Source: a virus
Length of the DNA: 64,000 nucleotides
Reading direction: 5' to 3' (one strand)
IMG/VR virus record: IMGVR_UViG_3300044961_000262
Location: 19,780-83,779 of that record
Position numbers and translations under genes: made by a program. This document shows, one piece after another, positions 30,027 to 38,650 of this stretch (position 1 is its first letter; every line of letters begins with the position of its first letter). Under the pieces are notes generated by a model that was not told where the DNA came from, made no database searches, and saw only the letters and a list, made by a program, of their open reading frames with translations.

Positions 30027-31331
30027 ATGGCTAAATCCGTTTTAATTAGTAACTTGACTGGAACAGTCAATTACACTTCCGCTGTTTCTCCAAATGCTTT
30101 AACCGCAGGACAAATTGGCGTTTATTCTATTGCTGAATCAGGTGCTTATACTCTGATTACAACTACTCCATCAGCAGCTCAACTTAAACTACCTATTTTG
30201 GTAGCAGTAGGTTTAGGTTCAGGTGAATTTAAAGCTGTAACAGTAAAACCTGGTCAAAAAATAGCTTATGCTCAAACAAATTATGTTGCTCCAATACCTC
30301 ACGTAGCTATTGCGGGGTTTGACGGAACAACTTATGATCTTGTAAGTGGTGCAGCCGGAACTTATGGTTATAAGTTGCAAAACTTAACTTTAGGTAATCC
30401 TCCTTTCCCAACTTACAGTTCAACTCCTTATTTTGCTGTAGCTAATCAAGCAACTTCAACTGCAATTGCTCAAGCTATCGTTAAAGATATTAATGCTCAA
30501 GTACTTAATAGCGTTAACGAAGTAATGCCGGAACAATTCTTTGCATTTGTGGAAATGCTATCTAATGCGAATTCGGTACAATTAGTTACTTCGGCTCCTG
30601 CTAACGTAACCGGTACATTTACTGTAGGTTCAACTTCAGTTACTTTATCTGGTTCAACTGTCGGTGGTTCAACTCCACTTGTTGCGGGCGATTATCTTCG
30701 TGTTGGTCACGCAACAACTAAAACACTTGCTGTATATAAAGTAGCTTCTGTATCAGGTACATCTGTAGTTTTAGAAACACCTTACGTTAATCCTTCTTTA
30801 GCTCTTGGAGCTTCAGTATCGGGAGTAGCTTTAGGTTATATTGCTGCTGCGACAATCGTTTCTACAGCTGCTGGAATTAGAGCTACTGAAATTGGAAACG
30901 TATTTAACGGATCTAGAGTTCAAGCTCCTCAAACCAATAAGTTAATTAACGTTTCATGTAATGTTAACTTGGAAGGAACTCCTGTTCAAGACAATAAAAT
31001 AGTAAGTAGGGCTTTTACAGGTGCTAACGGAACTATTACTTCAGGTGTTTATACTGAAGGTAACGGTACTTACGCTCAAATTTTCAAACAAGAATTAGAA
31101 GCTGCCGGATATAGAGGATTTAATAACAGAAGTTTCTTACCTGATAATTTTCCACTTTATTCTGTAAGCGATAATACTTATGCTACAACTGCATTTACTT
31201 TTATGCAACCGGCAAAAGATTACACAGGAATGGGTTTTCAAACAGGTACTGAATCAACTGTGATTATTGCTACAGCTACATCTACAGGTACTCAATATTC
31301 TGTACTAAATACTATTCTCTCAGCTTACTAG
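30027..31331 (+). CDS. Major virion protein with Ig-like insertion
   Basis: A 434-residue, Thr/Ser/Ala/Gly-rich beta protein with codon use as strong as the capsid gene, so highly expressed. Residues about 195-270 (FTVGSTSVTLSGSTVGGS... to ...VVLETPYV) look like an Ig-like or carbohydrate-binding beta sandwich inserted in the chain. It has its own strong terminator. Likely an abundant outer virion component, such as a head decoration or fibre protein. Exact role unknown. Ends in TAG-TAA tandem stops. Confidence 0.6.
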   Translation: MAKSVLISNLTGTVNYTSAVSPNALTAGQIGVYSIAESGAYTLITTTPSAAQLKLPILVAVGLGSGEFKAVTVKPGQKIAYAQTNYVAPIPHVAIAGFDGTTYDLVSGAAGTYGYKLQNLTLGNPPFPTYSSTPYFAVANQATSTAIAQAIVKDINAQVLNSVNEVMPEQFFAFVEMLSNANSVQLVTSAPANVTGTFTVGSTSVTLSGSTVGGSTPLVAGDYLRVGHATTKTLAVYKVASVSGTSVVLETPYVNPSLALGASVSGVALGYIAAATIVSTAAGIRATEIGNVFNGSRVQAPQTNKLINVSCNVNLEGTPVQDNKIVSRAFTGANGTITSGVYTEGNGTYAQIFKQELEAAGYRGFNNRSFLPDNFPLYSVSDNTYATTAFTFMQPAKDYTGMGFQTGTESTVIIATATSTGTQYSVLNTILSAY

Positions 31332-31357
31332 TAATTAACATTAATCGTAACTACTTA

Positions 31358-31389
31358 GGGGAAAAGAAATTTTCCCCTTTGTTTTTTTT
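31358..31389 (+). terminator. Intrinsic terminator after the 30027-31331 gene
   Basis: Perfect 8-bp stem GGGGAAAA/TTTTCCCC (31358-31377) with GAAA tetraloop, followed by TTTGTTTTTTTT. Strong. The TTG in its tail also serves as the -33 element of the next promoter. Confidence 0.9.
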
Positions 31390-31409
31390 ATTTAATTACA
31401 TTAAATTTG
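31379..31409 (+). promoter_or_regulatory. Near-leaderless promoter for the first fibre gene
   Basis: TTG 31379-31381, 20-bp spacer, TAAATTTG 31402-31409. The ATG follows 4 nt after the box, where transcription itself should begin. Confidence 0.65.
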
Positions 31410-31413
31410 AACC

Positions 31414-32226
31414 ATGACAATACCTAAATTTAAATTTCAAGGTTTATTTAACCAATTAAAAACGTATGTTAAATTATATGTTCAGAACAAAGAATATGAT
31501 GTTCCGTTAAAAGATTTGTTTGCTTCAATAGATAGTACAGACATAGACATAAATGAACTATTGCCGTATAAAACTTATACAGCTAAATTAACTCAAACTG
31601 GTTCACCTGAAGTATTAAGTTCACCTACTTCTTTAGTTATAGGAAGAAAATATACTATTGACAATTATATTTCTCAAAAAACTTTTGTTTCAGGTACTTT
31701 AACTGTAGGTTATACTTACATTATAAATAATCTTAATATGACTGATAATTTTTTTAACGTAGGATTTGTATCATTAGGTACACCTTTCGTTGCTACTGGT
31801 ACTACTCCTACCGTTTGGACTGGAGGAACTGAAGTTCTTACTGCTATACCTGATGATTTTACAAACGTTGGTGCGCCATCTAATGCAACCGGAGTAACTT
31901 TTATAGCTACGGGAACTACTCCCGCTTCTTGGGAAAATAACTCACAACTAGTATATAATGCAGATCCAGTAATTGAAGTTTTTGAAAATACAATTGGAAA
32001 TTTATCTGTAACATATTCTGGAGAAGGAAACGCTAAAATTCAAAGTTTATTACCTTTATTTGAATTTAATAAAACATTTGTTCAAATTACATCAGGTACA
32101 AACGGAGTTTCTCAAAATTTATCAGCTGAAAGAATTAACGCTAATGAAATAGGTATAGTCGCTAAAAATAATAATGTAGCTGAAAATAATTGGACTGCTT
32201 ATTTACAAATTAAGTTATATAAATAA
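31414..32226 (+). CDS. Virion appendage/fibre protein with tandem ATGTTP-W domain
   Basis: A 270-residue protein with two copies of a short module, each ending in a (F)VATGTTPTVW / FIATGTTPASW block preceded by an F-NVG turn (about residues 100-135 and 145-175). This module is common in phage tail fibres and surface proteins. The N-terminal 50 residues probably anchor it to the virion; the C-terminal 90 form another beta domain. Shares one base with the next start (TAATG). Confidence 0.6.
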   Translation: MTIPKFKFQGLFNQLKTYVKLYVQNKEYDVPLKDLFASIDSTDIDINELLPYKTYTAKLTQTGSPEVLSSPTSLVIGRKYTIDNYISQKTFVSGTLTVGYTYIINNLNMTDNFFNVGFVSLGTPFVATGTTPTVWTGGTEVLTAIPDDFTNVGAPSNATGVTFIATGTTPASWENNSQLVYNADPVIEVFENTIGNLSVTYSGEGNAKIQSLLPLFEFNKTFVQITSGTNGVSQNLSAERINANEIGIVAKNNNVAENNWTAYLQIKLYK

Positions 32227-32963
32227 TGTTAAAATTAATTCCTAAATTAGTAGATACACTTAAATGTTCTGAAATTATATTTTCAGATACAACCGGAAAC
32301 GATCTTACCGGATATCAAGAACTATTTTCTTCGGAGAATATACATTCGTCTAAACTAATAATTTCATTATTAAACTGTAGTGAAGAAAACATTTATAATT
32401 TTAATCAAGCTAAAGCTATTGATTTAGCTAATCAAAATGATACGTTTACTATATCTGACTATGAAGACAGTAATGTAATTAAATCTGAATATATAGTTTT
32501 TTTTGAAGCACCTAATGAAACATTGTTTTCGATAGTAAATGGAAGTAAGAATTTAATTATTACAGGTAGTGAGTTTGATGATTATTTGAATTTCAATTAT
32601 GTTCTTCTTGATAATCAACCTTATAAAGTAGCTTCAATAATAGTTGATACGGATATAACTGTGGTATTAGAAACCGAATATACAGGACCAACGTTAATTG
32701 ATTATCAAGGAATTTTTGGTTATGCTAAAAATTTTTATCATGCTCATATATGTACAATTAATAAATGTCTTCATGGTAAAATTGCTACATTAAGTACCGA
32801 ATCCTGTTCATGTAAAGATAAATCAATAGATAAAGTTTCAAGATATTTATTTATGTTTTTTGGAATTGAAGTGCTAATTGAAGCAATGAATTATAAAAAA
32901 GCTCAGGAAGTAATCGATTCTTTAAAATTAATATGTCAATCTGATAAAACTTGTGGTTGCTAA
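32226..32963 (+). CDS. Unknown structural-region protein with Cys-rich C-terminus (245 aa)
   Basis: Beta-rich N-terminal 170 residues, then a helical end with HAHICTINKCLHGKIATLST, SCSCKD and a final TCGC. The spaced cysteines may bind metal or form cross-links. This type of gene pair (this one and the next) is common in fibre clusters of Bacteroidota phages. Overlaps the next gene by 13 nt. Confidence 0.55.
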   Translation: MLKLIPKLVDTLKCSEIIFSDTTGNDLTGYQELFSSENIHSSKLIISLLNCSEENIYNFNQAKAIDLANQNDTFTISDYEDSNVIKSEYIVFFEAPNETLFSIVNGSKNLIITGSEFDDYLNFNYVLLDNQPYKVASIIVDTDITVVLETEYTGPTLIDYQGIFGYAKNFYHAHICTINKCLHGKIATLSTESCSCKDKSIDKVSRYLFMFFGIEVLIEAMNYKKAQEVIDSLKLICQSDKTCGC

Positions 32964-33238
32964 TGAGTTGTGTAGTATATACAAGAGAAGAATATAATAG
33001 AGTATTCGGTCAATTAAAAGAATGCTTTGGAAAAAGTGTATCTATTAATGCTAAAGAAATTTTATATAAAACTAAATGTAAAGAAGATAATTTGAAAGAA
33101 TTATTTTTATACATTTGGGCTTTAAATGATTGGACAATGATAAATAATACAATACCATCTGAAGATAATTTTTTAACTATAGAAGAGTTTGATAATATTG
33201 TAACTAGAGTTTTATCTATTTGTAATTGTAATGTTTAA
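32951..33238 (+). CDS. Unknown small protein in fibre cluster (95 aa)
   Basis: Helical, with Cys in ECFGKSVSINAKEILYKTKC and a CNCNV end. It is translated in an overlap with both neighbours, so it is made in step with them; may be a chaperone or small subunit of the fibre assembly. No family recognised. Confidence 0.5.
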   Translation: MWLLMSCVVYTREEYNRVFGQLKECFGKSVSINAKEILYKTKCKEDNLKELFLYIWALNDWTMINNTIPSEDNFLTIEEFDNIVTRVLSICNCNV

Positions 33239-33704
33239 ATTAAAACCTACTGAAGAAACTTGTAATTTATCAAATAAATTATCATTTGAAATAAATGATG
33301 TTAATTCTGAGTGCGGTGATGCAAGTAAATTTAATTTTGATATTAAAGACGGTAAATGTTGCGATAATCAATCAAATATTGTTTGTGATGACGTGGAAAT
33401 TGAAATAAATGGTAATTTATTTTTGGAAGTACCTTCAGGAAATACTATAAATGTTACTCTTATAGATAAAGATAATAATATTTACAATCCTTATGTAACA
33501 AATACTGTTTTAAGAATAGCAAAAGAACGAAGAAGTGACTTTGTTTCTCCTTATAGTTATGTAGGATACTCTCAATACTTGTCAGATGAAAGCGCAAATG
33601 TATGGAGAGTAGCTAGGATAACCGTACTTGCAGATGGAACTACGACAGTAGGGGTAGCAACTAACGTAAATTGGACTGACAGATATACTCACACTTATAC
33701 ATAA
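33231..33704 (+). CDS. Chimeric fibre-cluster protein with WDDR-type C-terminal domain
   Basis: A 157-residue protein. The first ~95 residues are AT-rich and acidic with several Cys. The last ~55 (YSYVGYSQYLSDESANVWRV then VNWTDRYTHTY) are a common C-terminal beta domain of Bacteroidota phage tail proteins with a W-x-x-R...Y end. The base composition rises within the gene around 33540, suggesting a recombination join inside the coding sequence. Confidence 0.55.
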   Translation: MFKLKPTEETCNLSNKLSFEINDVNSECGDASKFNFDIKDGKCCDNQSNIVCDDVEIEINGNLFLEVPSGNTINVTLIDKDNNIYNPYVTNTVLRIAKERRSDFVSPYSYVGYSQYLSDESANVWRVARITVLADGTTTVGVATNVNWTDRYTHTYT

Positions 33705-33709
33705 AAATT

Positions 33710-33991
33710 ATGAAACTACAATTAAAAACACCGATTCAACACGAAGATAGCACGTATCCCTACGCTAATCTTCGACTAAGCGTAAGCACACAGTACGGAA
33801 ACCCTGATGGCTACTCATTTGCAATGACAGTAACACCTTATAGAATTACCGATTCAAACGAGGTAGAGTTATTGAACTCACACGCAATGAACTTTAATTC
33901 ATTGAACGCTTTAGAAGATGCGAACTTGTTGCTAAAAGATTGTTCTACCAACGTAATTACAGAGATTCAAAACCTTTTAAACAATCTATAA
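33710..33991 (+). CDS. Unknown small protein in exchanged fibre module (93 aa)
   Basis: Codon use (CTT/CGA/CTA, AGC, GTA, CAG, CCC) is clearly unlike the surrounding late genes, supporting transfer together with the next gene. Beta-rich N-terminal half, helical end. One-base spacing to the next gene. Function unknown; perhaps an adaptor for the adjacent fibre. Confidence 0.5.
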   Translation: MKLQLKTPIQHEDSTYPYANLRLSVSTQYGNPDGYSFAMTVTPYRITDSNEVELLNSHAMNFNSLNALEDANLLLKDCSTNVITEIQNLLNNL

Positions 33992-33992
33992 T

Positions 33993-35387
33993 ATGGCACA
34001 ATATAGAAGAAACGCAACGGGTAATTGGAGTACCGTTTCAGAATGGAGTACGTGGAATGGTTCAACATGGGTAACTGCAAGTGTTGTACCGGGAGCTGCG
34101 GATGATGTGTTTGCAAATAACTTCACTACAACCATTGACCAAGATATTATGGTTCTAACATTGCGAAATACAAATACAGGTGCATTGGGAACAGGTACAA
34201 ATAACGGTGGTGTTTATTTAATTAGTACAGGGGGCTATACTATTAGTTGTACGGGTGTAGGTACAAATATATTAATTGGGGCTGTCAGTATAATAAACGT
34301 AACTGCTGCATCAGGTGTTACTACAATTAATGGGAATATTGTTGGGAGTACCACAGCAAATATAAACGCTATTACAAAATCAGGGGCAGGTACTTTAAGT
34401 TTTATTGGCAATGTTAGTTTATCTGCAACAAATAGCGGCAATGCTACTATCAATATTTCAGATGGTACATTAAATGTTGTTGGCAATATAATCTCAAACT
34501 TAGGGGCTGCGCAATCGGGTGTGATAAGAGTTACAGGTAATTGTACAGTAAACATTACTGGGGATTTAGTATCGGGCGCAGGTACAAACTGTCATGCCAT
34601 TTGGGTTAGTAGCGGTATTTCTACAATTACGGTGACAGGCAATGCCACAAGTGGGCATATCCAAATACTTGTCAATTTAGCTTCACAAACAACATTTACA
34701 TTGACTGGAATAGTATCTTATTCAGCAGCATCTAGTGGTGCAATTATATCTTCATCTAATGCAAACTCTGCAATTTATATTAACGGGAACATCTTGGGCA
34801 ACCTTTCTGGTGGCACTGGTATAAATATAAATTGTACTGCTCCTAATTATGTAAAAATAGTCGGCAGCATAACCGCAGGTGTAACAGTTACAAGTGTTTC
34901 AAATATTGCAGCAGCTAGCGCTATAACAATATGGGGTGGCGGGAAACTAACATCTTCTAGTTACGGTATATTGCCAATTGCTGCAACCAGATTATTTATA
35001 ATAAATTCCTCTACAGTTGAATATGAATTTGCATCTGACCAATACAACGGTGCGACAACTCCTCCAATACCCGCAAGATATTCGCTATATTCAGCCAATA
35101 CACTTGCAGACGCACCAATAGCAGCCGATGTAAGAGAGGGTACTGTATATGCTTTAGGTTCACAAACAGGTACGTTAATCGTACCAAGTCCTGCAAATGT
35201 AGCATTGAATGTACCTACAGATAATACGGTAGGTACTGCCGTTATAACTAAAGAAGCAGTAAAAGAAGCTGTATGGGATGCTTTATTAAACGACATAACA
35301 GAGCCTAATAGTATTGGAGTGCGACTTAAAAACGCAGCAACGGTAGAATCTACTGGTGCTCAATTAGCTAATTTGATAAATACTTAA
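33993..35387 (+). CDS. Beta-helix-like tail fibre protein
   Basis: A 464-residue, Asn/Thr/Gly/Ser-rich repetitive protein. It opens with RRNATGNWSTVSEWSTWNGS and PGAADDVFANNFTTTID, typical of secreted or phage adhesin leaders; short strands repeat to residue ~360 as in right-handed beta-helix fibres. The C-terminus has the VREGTVYALGSQTGTL...GTAVITKEAVKEAVWDALL block found at the end of phage fibre subunits. GC-richer than neighbours, so probably part of an exchanged host-range module. Confidence 0.65.
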   Translation: MAQYRRNATGNWSTVSEWSTWNGSTWVTASVVPGAADDVFANNFTTTIDQDIMVLTLRNTNTGALGTGTNNGGVYLISTGGYTISCTGVGTNILIGAVSIINVTAASGVTTINGNIVGSTTANINAITKSGAGTLSFIGNVSLSATNSGNATINISDGTLNVVGNIISNLGAAQSGVIRVTGNCTVNITGDLVSGAGTNCHAIWVSSGISTITVTGNATSGHIQILVNLASQTTFTLTGIVSYSAASSGAIISSSNANSAIYINGNILGNLSGGTGININCTAPNYVKIVGSITAGVTVTSVSNIAAASAITIWGGGKLTSSSYGILPIAATRLFIINSSTVEYEFASDQYNGATTPPIPARYSLYSANTLADAPIAADVREGTVYALGSQTGTLIVPSPANVALNVPTDNTVGTAVITKEAVKEAVWDALLNDITEPNSIGVRLKNAATVESTGAQLANLINT

Positions 35388-35403
35388 TTTTTAATTATAT
35401 TTG
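35373..35403 (+). promoter_or_regulatory. Near-leaderless promoter for fibre gene
   Basis: TTG 35373-35375, 20-bp spacer, TATATTTG 35396-35403. The ATG at 35408 is 4 nt after the box, so the mRNA would start at or within a few bases of the start codon. Confidence 0.7.
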
Positions 35404-35407
35404 CCAC

Positions 35408-36685
35408 ATGTGCAATTGTCCAGAAAATAATACCAATCCTTGTCCTGATGGTTCAACTAATAAAATAGTAGTTAAATGGTCAGATATTATAAATAAACCT
35501 GATTGTTTTACTCCATGTTTAAATGATTTAAATTTAGTTTTACAGTCTAGAACTTTAAGTATTAATGGAATAACTTATGACTTATCTCAAAATAGAAGTT
35601 GGACAATAAATTCAGGAGTTTCTAATTTAAGCGAATTAGATGACGTTAACGTAAATACTCCTATGTCAGGTAATGTACTTATATTTAACGGAAGTGTTTG
35701 GGTAAATGAAACTCTCGAAGGTTCTAAATGGACAGCTACAGGAAGTAATATTTTTAGAAATAGTAATGTTGCGATAGGAACTACGGAAATTAGCGGTAGA
35801 TTACATGTATCTGGAAACCTTCATTTATCTGGAGGAAACGTAAATGTATTTAATGTTACTAATAATAATTTATCTTTAGGTACAAATAACTTAGAAAGAA
35901 TTAGAATTGAAAATACAGGAATTGTAGGAATAGGTATTAATTATAACCATATTGGGTCAAATTCTACAACCGATAGATTATTATTGGGAGTAAATACAGT
36001 TGCTCCTAATAATGTTAATTATGATATTTTAAGATTAATTACTAATCCTCTTTCAGCTCAACCTAAATATGTAGGTATTAATTTTGAGGTAGCTACTTCA
36101 AGTTCAATTTTTGGTTTAGCCGCAATAAGAGCTTTTGATATGGGAGTATTTAAAGGAGATTTAACTTTTTGGACGGATCCCGGAATTAATAACATATCTT
36201 ATGTTGAAAGAATGAGAATTACATCTGAAGGTATAGTCGGTATTGGAACTTCTAGTCCATCTTTAGCTTCTCGACTTCATGTAATTGGATCAGGAATATT
36301 TAGTGAAAATTTAACTGTATCAAATTCACTTCTTGTTGGGTCTTCGATTAATGTTAATGGAGGTTTAACTGTTTCTGGACCAACAACTTTAAACAACTCT
36401 TTTAAATTAATTACAAACAATACTACAGTACTTGACGTTAATTATGTAACTACAGCAACTGATAATATTTTGTATTTTTCAACTACAGCTGTTAGAACAT
36501 TAGATTTACCTGATCCTTCCACAAATGTTGGTAGAATTATATATGTTTATAATAACGGTAGTCATAACATAATTACATCAACTCCAACGGGAAGTATCGT
36601 AGGTATACCTAACGTAAATGCCGGAAAAGGAAAAGTATTTATATGCTTTAGTACAACAGTATGGTTAGCTTTAACTACAGAATAA
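35408..36685 (+). CDS. Tail fibre protein
   Basis: A 425-residue protein with a Cys-rich start (MCNCPENNTNPCPD), a short anchor, then repeats containing IVGIGTSSPS..SRLHV and GIVGIGI, the G(I/V)GIGT..P..LHV motif of phage fibre beta-prism and beta-helix shafts (two to three copies, residues ~120-180 and ~275-300). The C-terminal 100 residues form a beta domain likely to touch the host surface. Its own promoter lies directly before the ATG. Confidence 0.75.
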   Translation: MCNCPENNTNPCPDGSTNKIVVKWSDIINKPDCFTPCLNDLNLVLQSRTLSINGITYDLSQNRSWTINSGVSNLSELDDVNVNTPMSGNVLIFNGSVWVNETLEGSKWTATGSNIFRNSNVAIGTTEISGRLHVSGNLHLSGGNVNVFNVTNNNLSLGTNNLERIRIENTGIVGIGINYNHIGSNSTTDRLLLGVNTVAPNNVNYDILRLITNPLSAQPKYVGINFEVATSSSIFGLAAIRAFDMGVFKGDLTFWTDPGINNISYVERMRITSEGIVGIGTSSPSLASRLHVIGSGIFSENLTVSNSLLVGSSINVNGGLTVSGPTTLNNSFKLITNNTTVLDVNYVTTATDNILYFSTTAVRTLDLPDPSTNVGRIIYVYNNGSHNIITSTPTGSIVGIPNVNAGKGKVFICFSTTVWLALTTE

Positions 36686-36686
36686 T

Positions 36687-37106
36687 ATGAAAATAACATT
36701 TAAAGAATTAAACGAAAAAAGAAAAATTTTATTACATTTAATTGCTAATGAAGAAGAAATGTCTAAAATTAAATATGCTGTCCTTAAATGGGATAAAGAG
36801 GTTTCTAAAATCTTATCTGAAATTCAAGCTGAATATACCGATAAGTTTGCTGAACTTAAAGAAGAGAAAGAAATTTTTTACGCAATAGAAAAAGATGGAA
36901 TTTTACTTAAAAAAGATGATAAATATCAATACAATAAAGAAAATTCCATACTTTTGTCAAAAGAACTTTTTTCTATTAAAAAACAAATAGAAAATGAATT
37001 AGCTAATCACATAATTGATTTTGAACCTTACATTTTAAAAGATGAAGCTGTAATAAATCAATTAGATGTTTTCGCAAAAGAAGAGTTAAAAAATATATTT
37101 ATATGA
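36687..37106 (+). CDS. Coiled-coil protein (139 aa)
   Basis: Nearly all helix: a Lys/Glu-rich coiled coil over residues 5-75 and again 95-135. It starts 1 nt after the fibre gene and overlaps the next by 4 nt. May be a fibre assembly helper; no family recognised. Confidence 0.5.
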   Translation: MKITFKELNEKRKILLHLIANEEEMSKIKYAVLKWDKEVSKILSEIQAEYTDKFAELKEEKEIFYAIEKDGILLKKDDKYQYNKENSILLSKELFSIKKQIENELANHIIDFEPYILKDEAVINQLDVFAKEELKNIFI

Positions 37107-37363
37107 CAACATTAGAATCATTAGTACAAACAATATTTAGAAGTTTTATTACTAAATCTATAATTCGACCTATAGTGTCTAATACAAAATTCGGAAACGA
37201 AAATGTAGTTAAAGAACTAACTGTAGTTTTACAGGTTGACGGTCAACTTTTTATTGAAAATGTCGCTTTTGAATGTTTAAAAGGAATACCTTATACTTTT
37301 AAATATGTAAATCTAAATAATTGTAGTGCTAATCAGAATGGAGCAATAGCAATTTATTTATGA
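37103..37363 (+). CDS. Unknown small protein before lysis genes (86 aa)
   Basis: A beta-rich C-terminal half (VVLQVDGQLFIENVAFECLK) after a basic helical start. Overlaps both neighbours by 4 nt, so it is translated with the coiled-coil protein and the amidase. Function unknown. Confidence 0.45.
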   Translation: MTTLESLVQTIFRSFITKSIIRPIVSNTKFGNENVVKELTVVLQVDGQLFIENVAFECLKGIPYTFKYVNLNNCSANQNGAIAIYL

Positions 37364-37800
37364 GAAGGATTGATCACATAGTAGTTCATACAACCTATAC
37401 TTCTCAAAAAGCTACATTAGAGGATTTAAAGAAAGGATGGAAAAGTTTAGGATGGAAAAATAATGGTTATCATTATATAATTCATTCTAATGGAGATATT
37501 GAAAACATTACTCCTGAAGAGAATATAGCTAACGGTGTAGCAGGATTTAATTCTAATTCTATACATGTAGCTTATATTGGAGGAAGAGTTAATAATAGAC
37601 CAAAAGATAATCGAACCGAACTTCAAAAAGCTGCTTTAATTGTAATTTTAACAGAATTAAAAATTAAATATCCAAAAGCTAGAATATTAGGTCATAGAGA
37701 TTTTAGTCCTGATACGAATAAAAACGGTAAAATAGATACTTGGGAATTTATAAAAGAATGTCCTTGTTTTAACGCAATAACAGAATATCAAAACATATGA
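37360..37800 (+). CDS. N-acetylmuramoyl-L-alanine amidase (endolysin, T7-lysozyme-like)
   Basis: A 146-residue amidase_2-fold enzyme. It has zinc ligand H10 in IVVHTTYT, the GYHYIIHSNG segment (residues 36-45), the late GHRDFSP histidine near residue 116, and a final CPCF cysteine as third ligand, the arrangement of T7 lysozyme (His, His, Cys). Between the last two ligands is DTNKNGKIDTWE, which fits a calcium-binding EF-hand-type loop. Cleaves the amide between MurNAc and the stem peptide. It is followed with 4-nt overlaps by spanin and holin genes, a compact lysis cassette. Confidence 0.88.
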   Translation: MRRIDHIVVHTTYTSQKATLEDLKKGWKSLGWKNNGYHYIIHSNGDIENITPEENIANGVAGFNSNSIHVAYIGGRVNNRPKDNRTELQKAALIVILTELKIKYPKARILGHRDFSPDTNKNGKIDTWEFIKECPCFNAITEYQNI

Positions 37801-38261
37801 AATATATAATTATTTTAATCGCTTTATTATCAAGTTGTTCAGCTGAATGGCATTTAAAAAGAGCTGTAAAAAAGAATCCTAAGTACGGAGATTCAACTAA
37901 AGTTTACATTCCGTATATAAAAGATACTACGATTTATGTGCAGTTACCGGGAGATACTAACGAAACTTCTTTAAAGTTTAGAGATTGGTATAATAGAGCT
38001 AAAGATAGTACCGCTACTTTATATAAAGATAGTATGTTACATATCTATCAAAAACTAGATTCGTTAGGTAACGTAAAGACAAAAATAATTAGAACTCCTT
38101 ACATTTTAGAAGTTCCTATAACCATTCATGATACAATACCTGTAAATTGTCCGCCAACTATATCAGTTGAAGATAATAAATGGTCAACTTTTGATTGGAT
38201 ACTATTATTTGTATCTATTGTATTATTTTTACTATTAATTATTCAATATAAATTAAAATGA
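37797..38261 (+). CDS. Unimolecular spanin (u-spanin) candidate
   Basis: A 154-residue protein with an N-terminal lipoprotein signal (hydrophobic core, then LSSC with the lipid-carrying Cys14) and a single C-terminal membrane helix (WILLFVSIVLFLLLIIQ, about 133-150). The middle is strand-rich and would span the periplasm. Outer-membrane lipid anchor plus inner-membrane helix in one chain is the definition of a u-spanin, which fuses the two membranes at lysis. Lies between amidase and holin genes with 4-nt overlaps on both sides. Confidence 0.75.
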   Translation: MKYIIILIALLSSCSAEWHLKRAVKKNPKYGDSTKVYIPYIKDTTIYVQLPGDTNETSLKFRDWYNRAKDSTATLYKDSMLHIYQKLDSLGNVKTKIIRTPYILEVPITIHDTIPVNCPPTISVEDNKWSTFDWILLFVSIVLFLLLIIQYKLK

Positions 38262-38650
38262 AAGAAGTTTATAGTAAATTATTTACAATTGTTTCCGTAA
38301 CCTTAATTACTTTTTTTACTCCCATCAGTAAAGATCTTTTTTTTGTAGGAAGTTTAGTAATAGCTGATTGGATCACTGGAATGGCAAAAGGAGTAAAAGA
38401 AAGTAATTTTAAAAGTTCTATAGCTATTAGAAAATTTTGGGTATCTGTAGGTTACTTTATCGGCATTATAATTTCTGTAATTGTTCAGAATTACTTCGGA
38501 GGAGAAATACCGTTACTTAAAGCCGTTATAACTATTATTGCTGTATCTGAATTACAATCTTTACGGGAAAATATAATATCTTTGAATGGAGTAGACATTC
38601 TTAAACCGATAATTAATTTAGTTCGAAAAATTAAAAAAAATGGCAACTAA
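38258..38650 (+). CDS. Holin (phage_holin_4-type)
   Basis: A 130-residue membrane protein with helices at about residues 8-26, 30-42 and 62-82. The segment LVIADWITGMAKG after helix 2, with the conserved D-x-x-T-G, is the hallmark of the class; a charged C-terminal tail (ENIISLNGVDILKPI then basic residues) follows. Forms the inner-membrane lesion that releases the endolysin. Overlaps the spanin gene by 4 nt and the next by 11 nt. Confidence 0.85.
   Translation: MKEVYSKLFTIVSVTLITFFTPISKDLFFVGSLVIADWITGMAKGVKESNFKSSIAIRKFWVSVGYFIGIIISVIVQNYFGGEIPLLKAVITIIAVSELQSLRENIISLNGVDILKPIINLVRKIKKNGN

Noticed and set aside
34235-35296. Minus-strand ORFs inside the fibre gene (64-111 codons)
   Set aside because: Repetitive Thr/Val/Asn codons in the fibre gene give long antisense frames; nothing else supports them.
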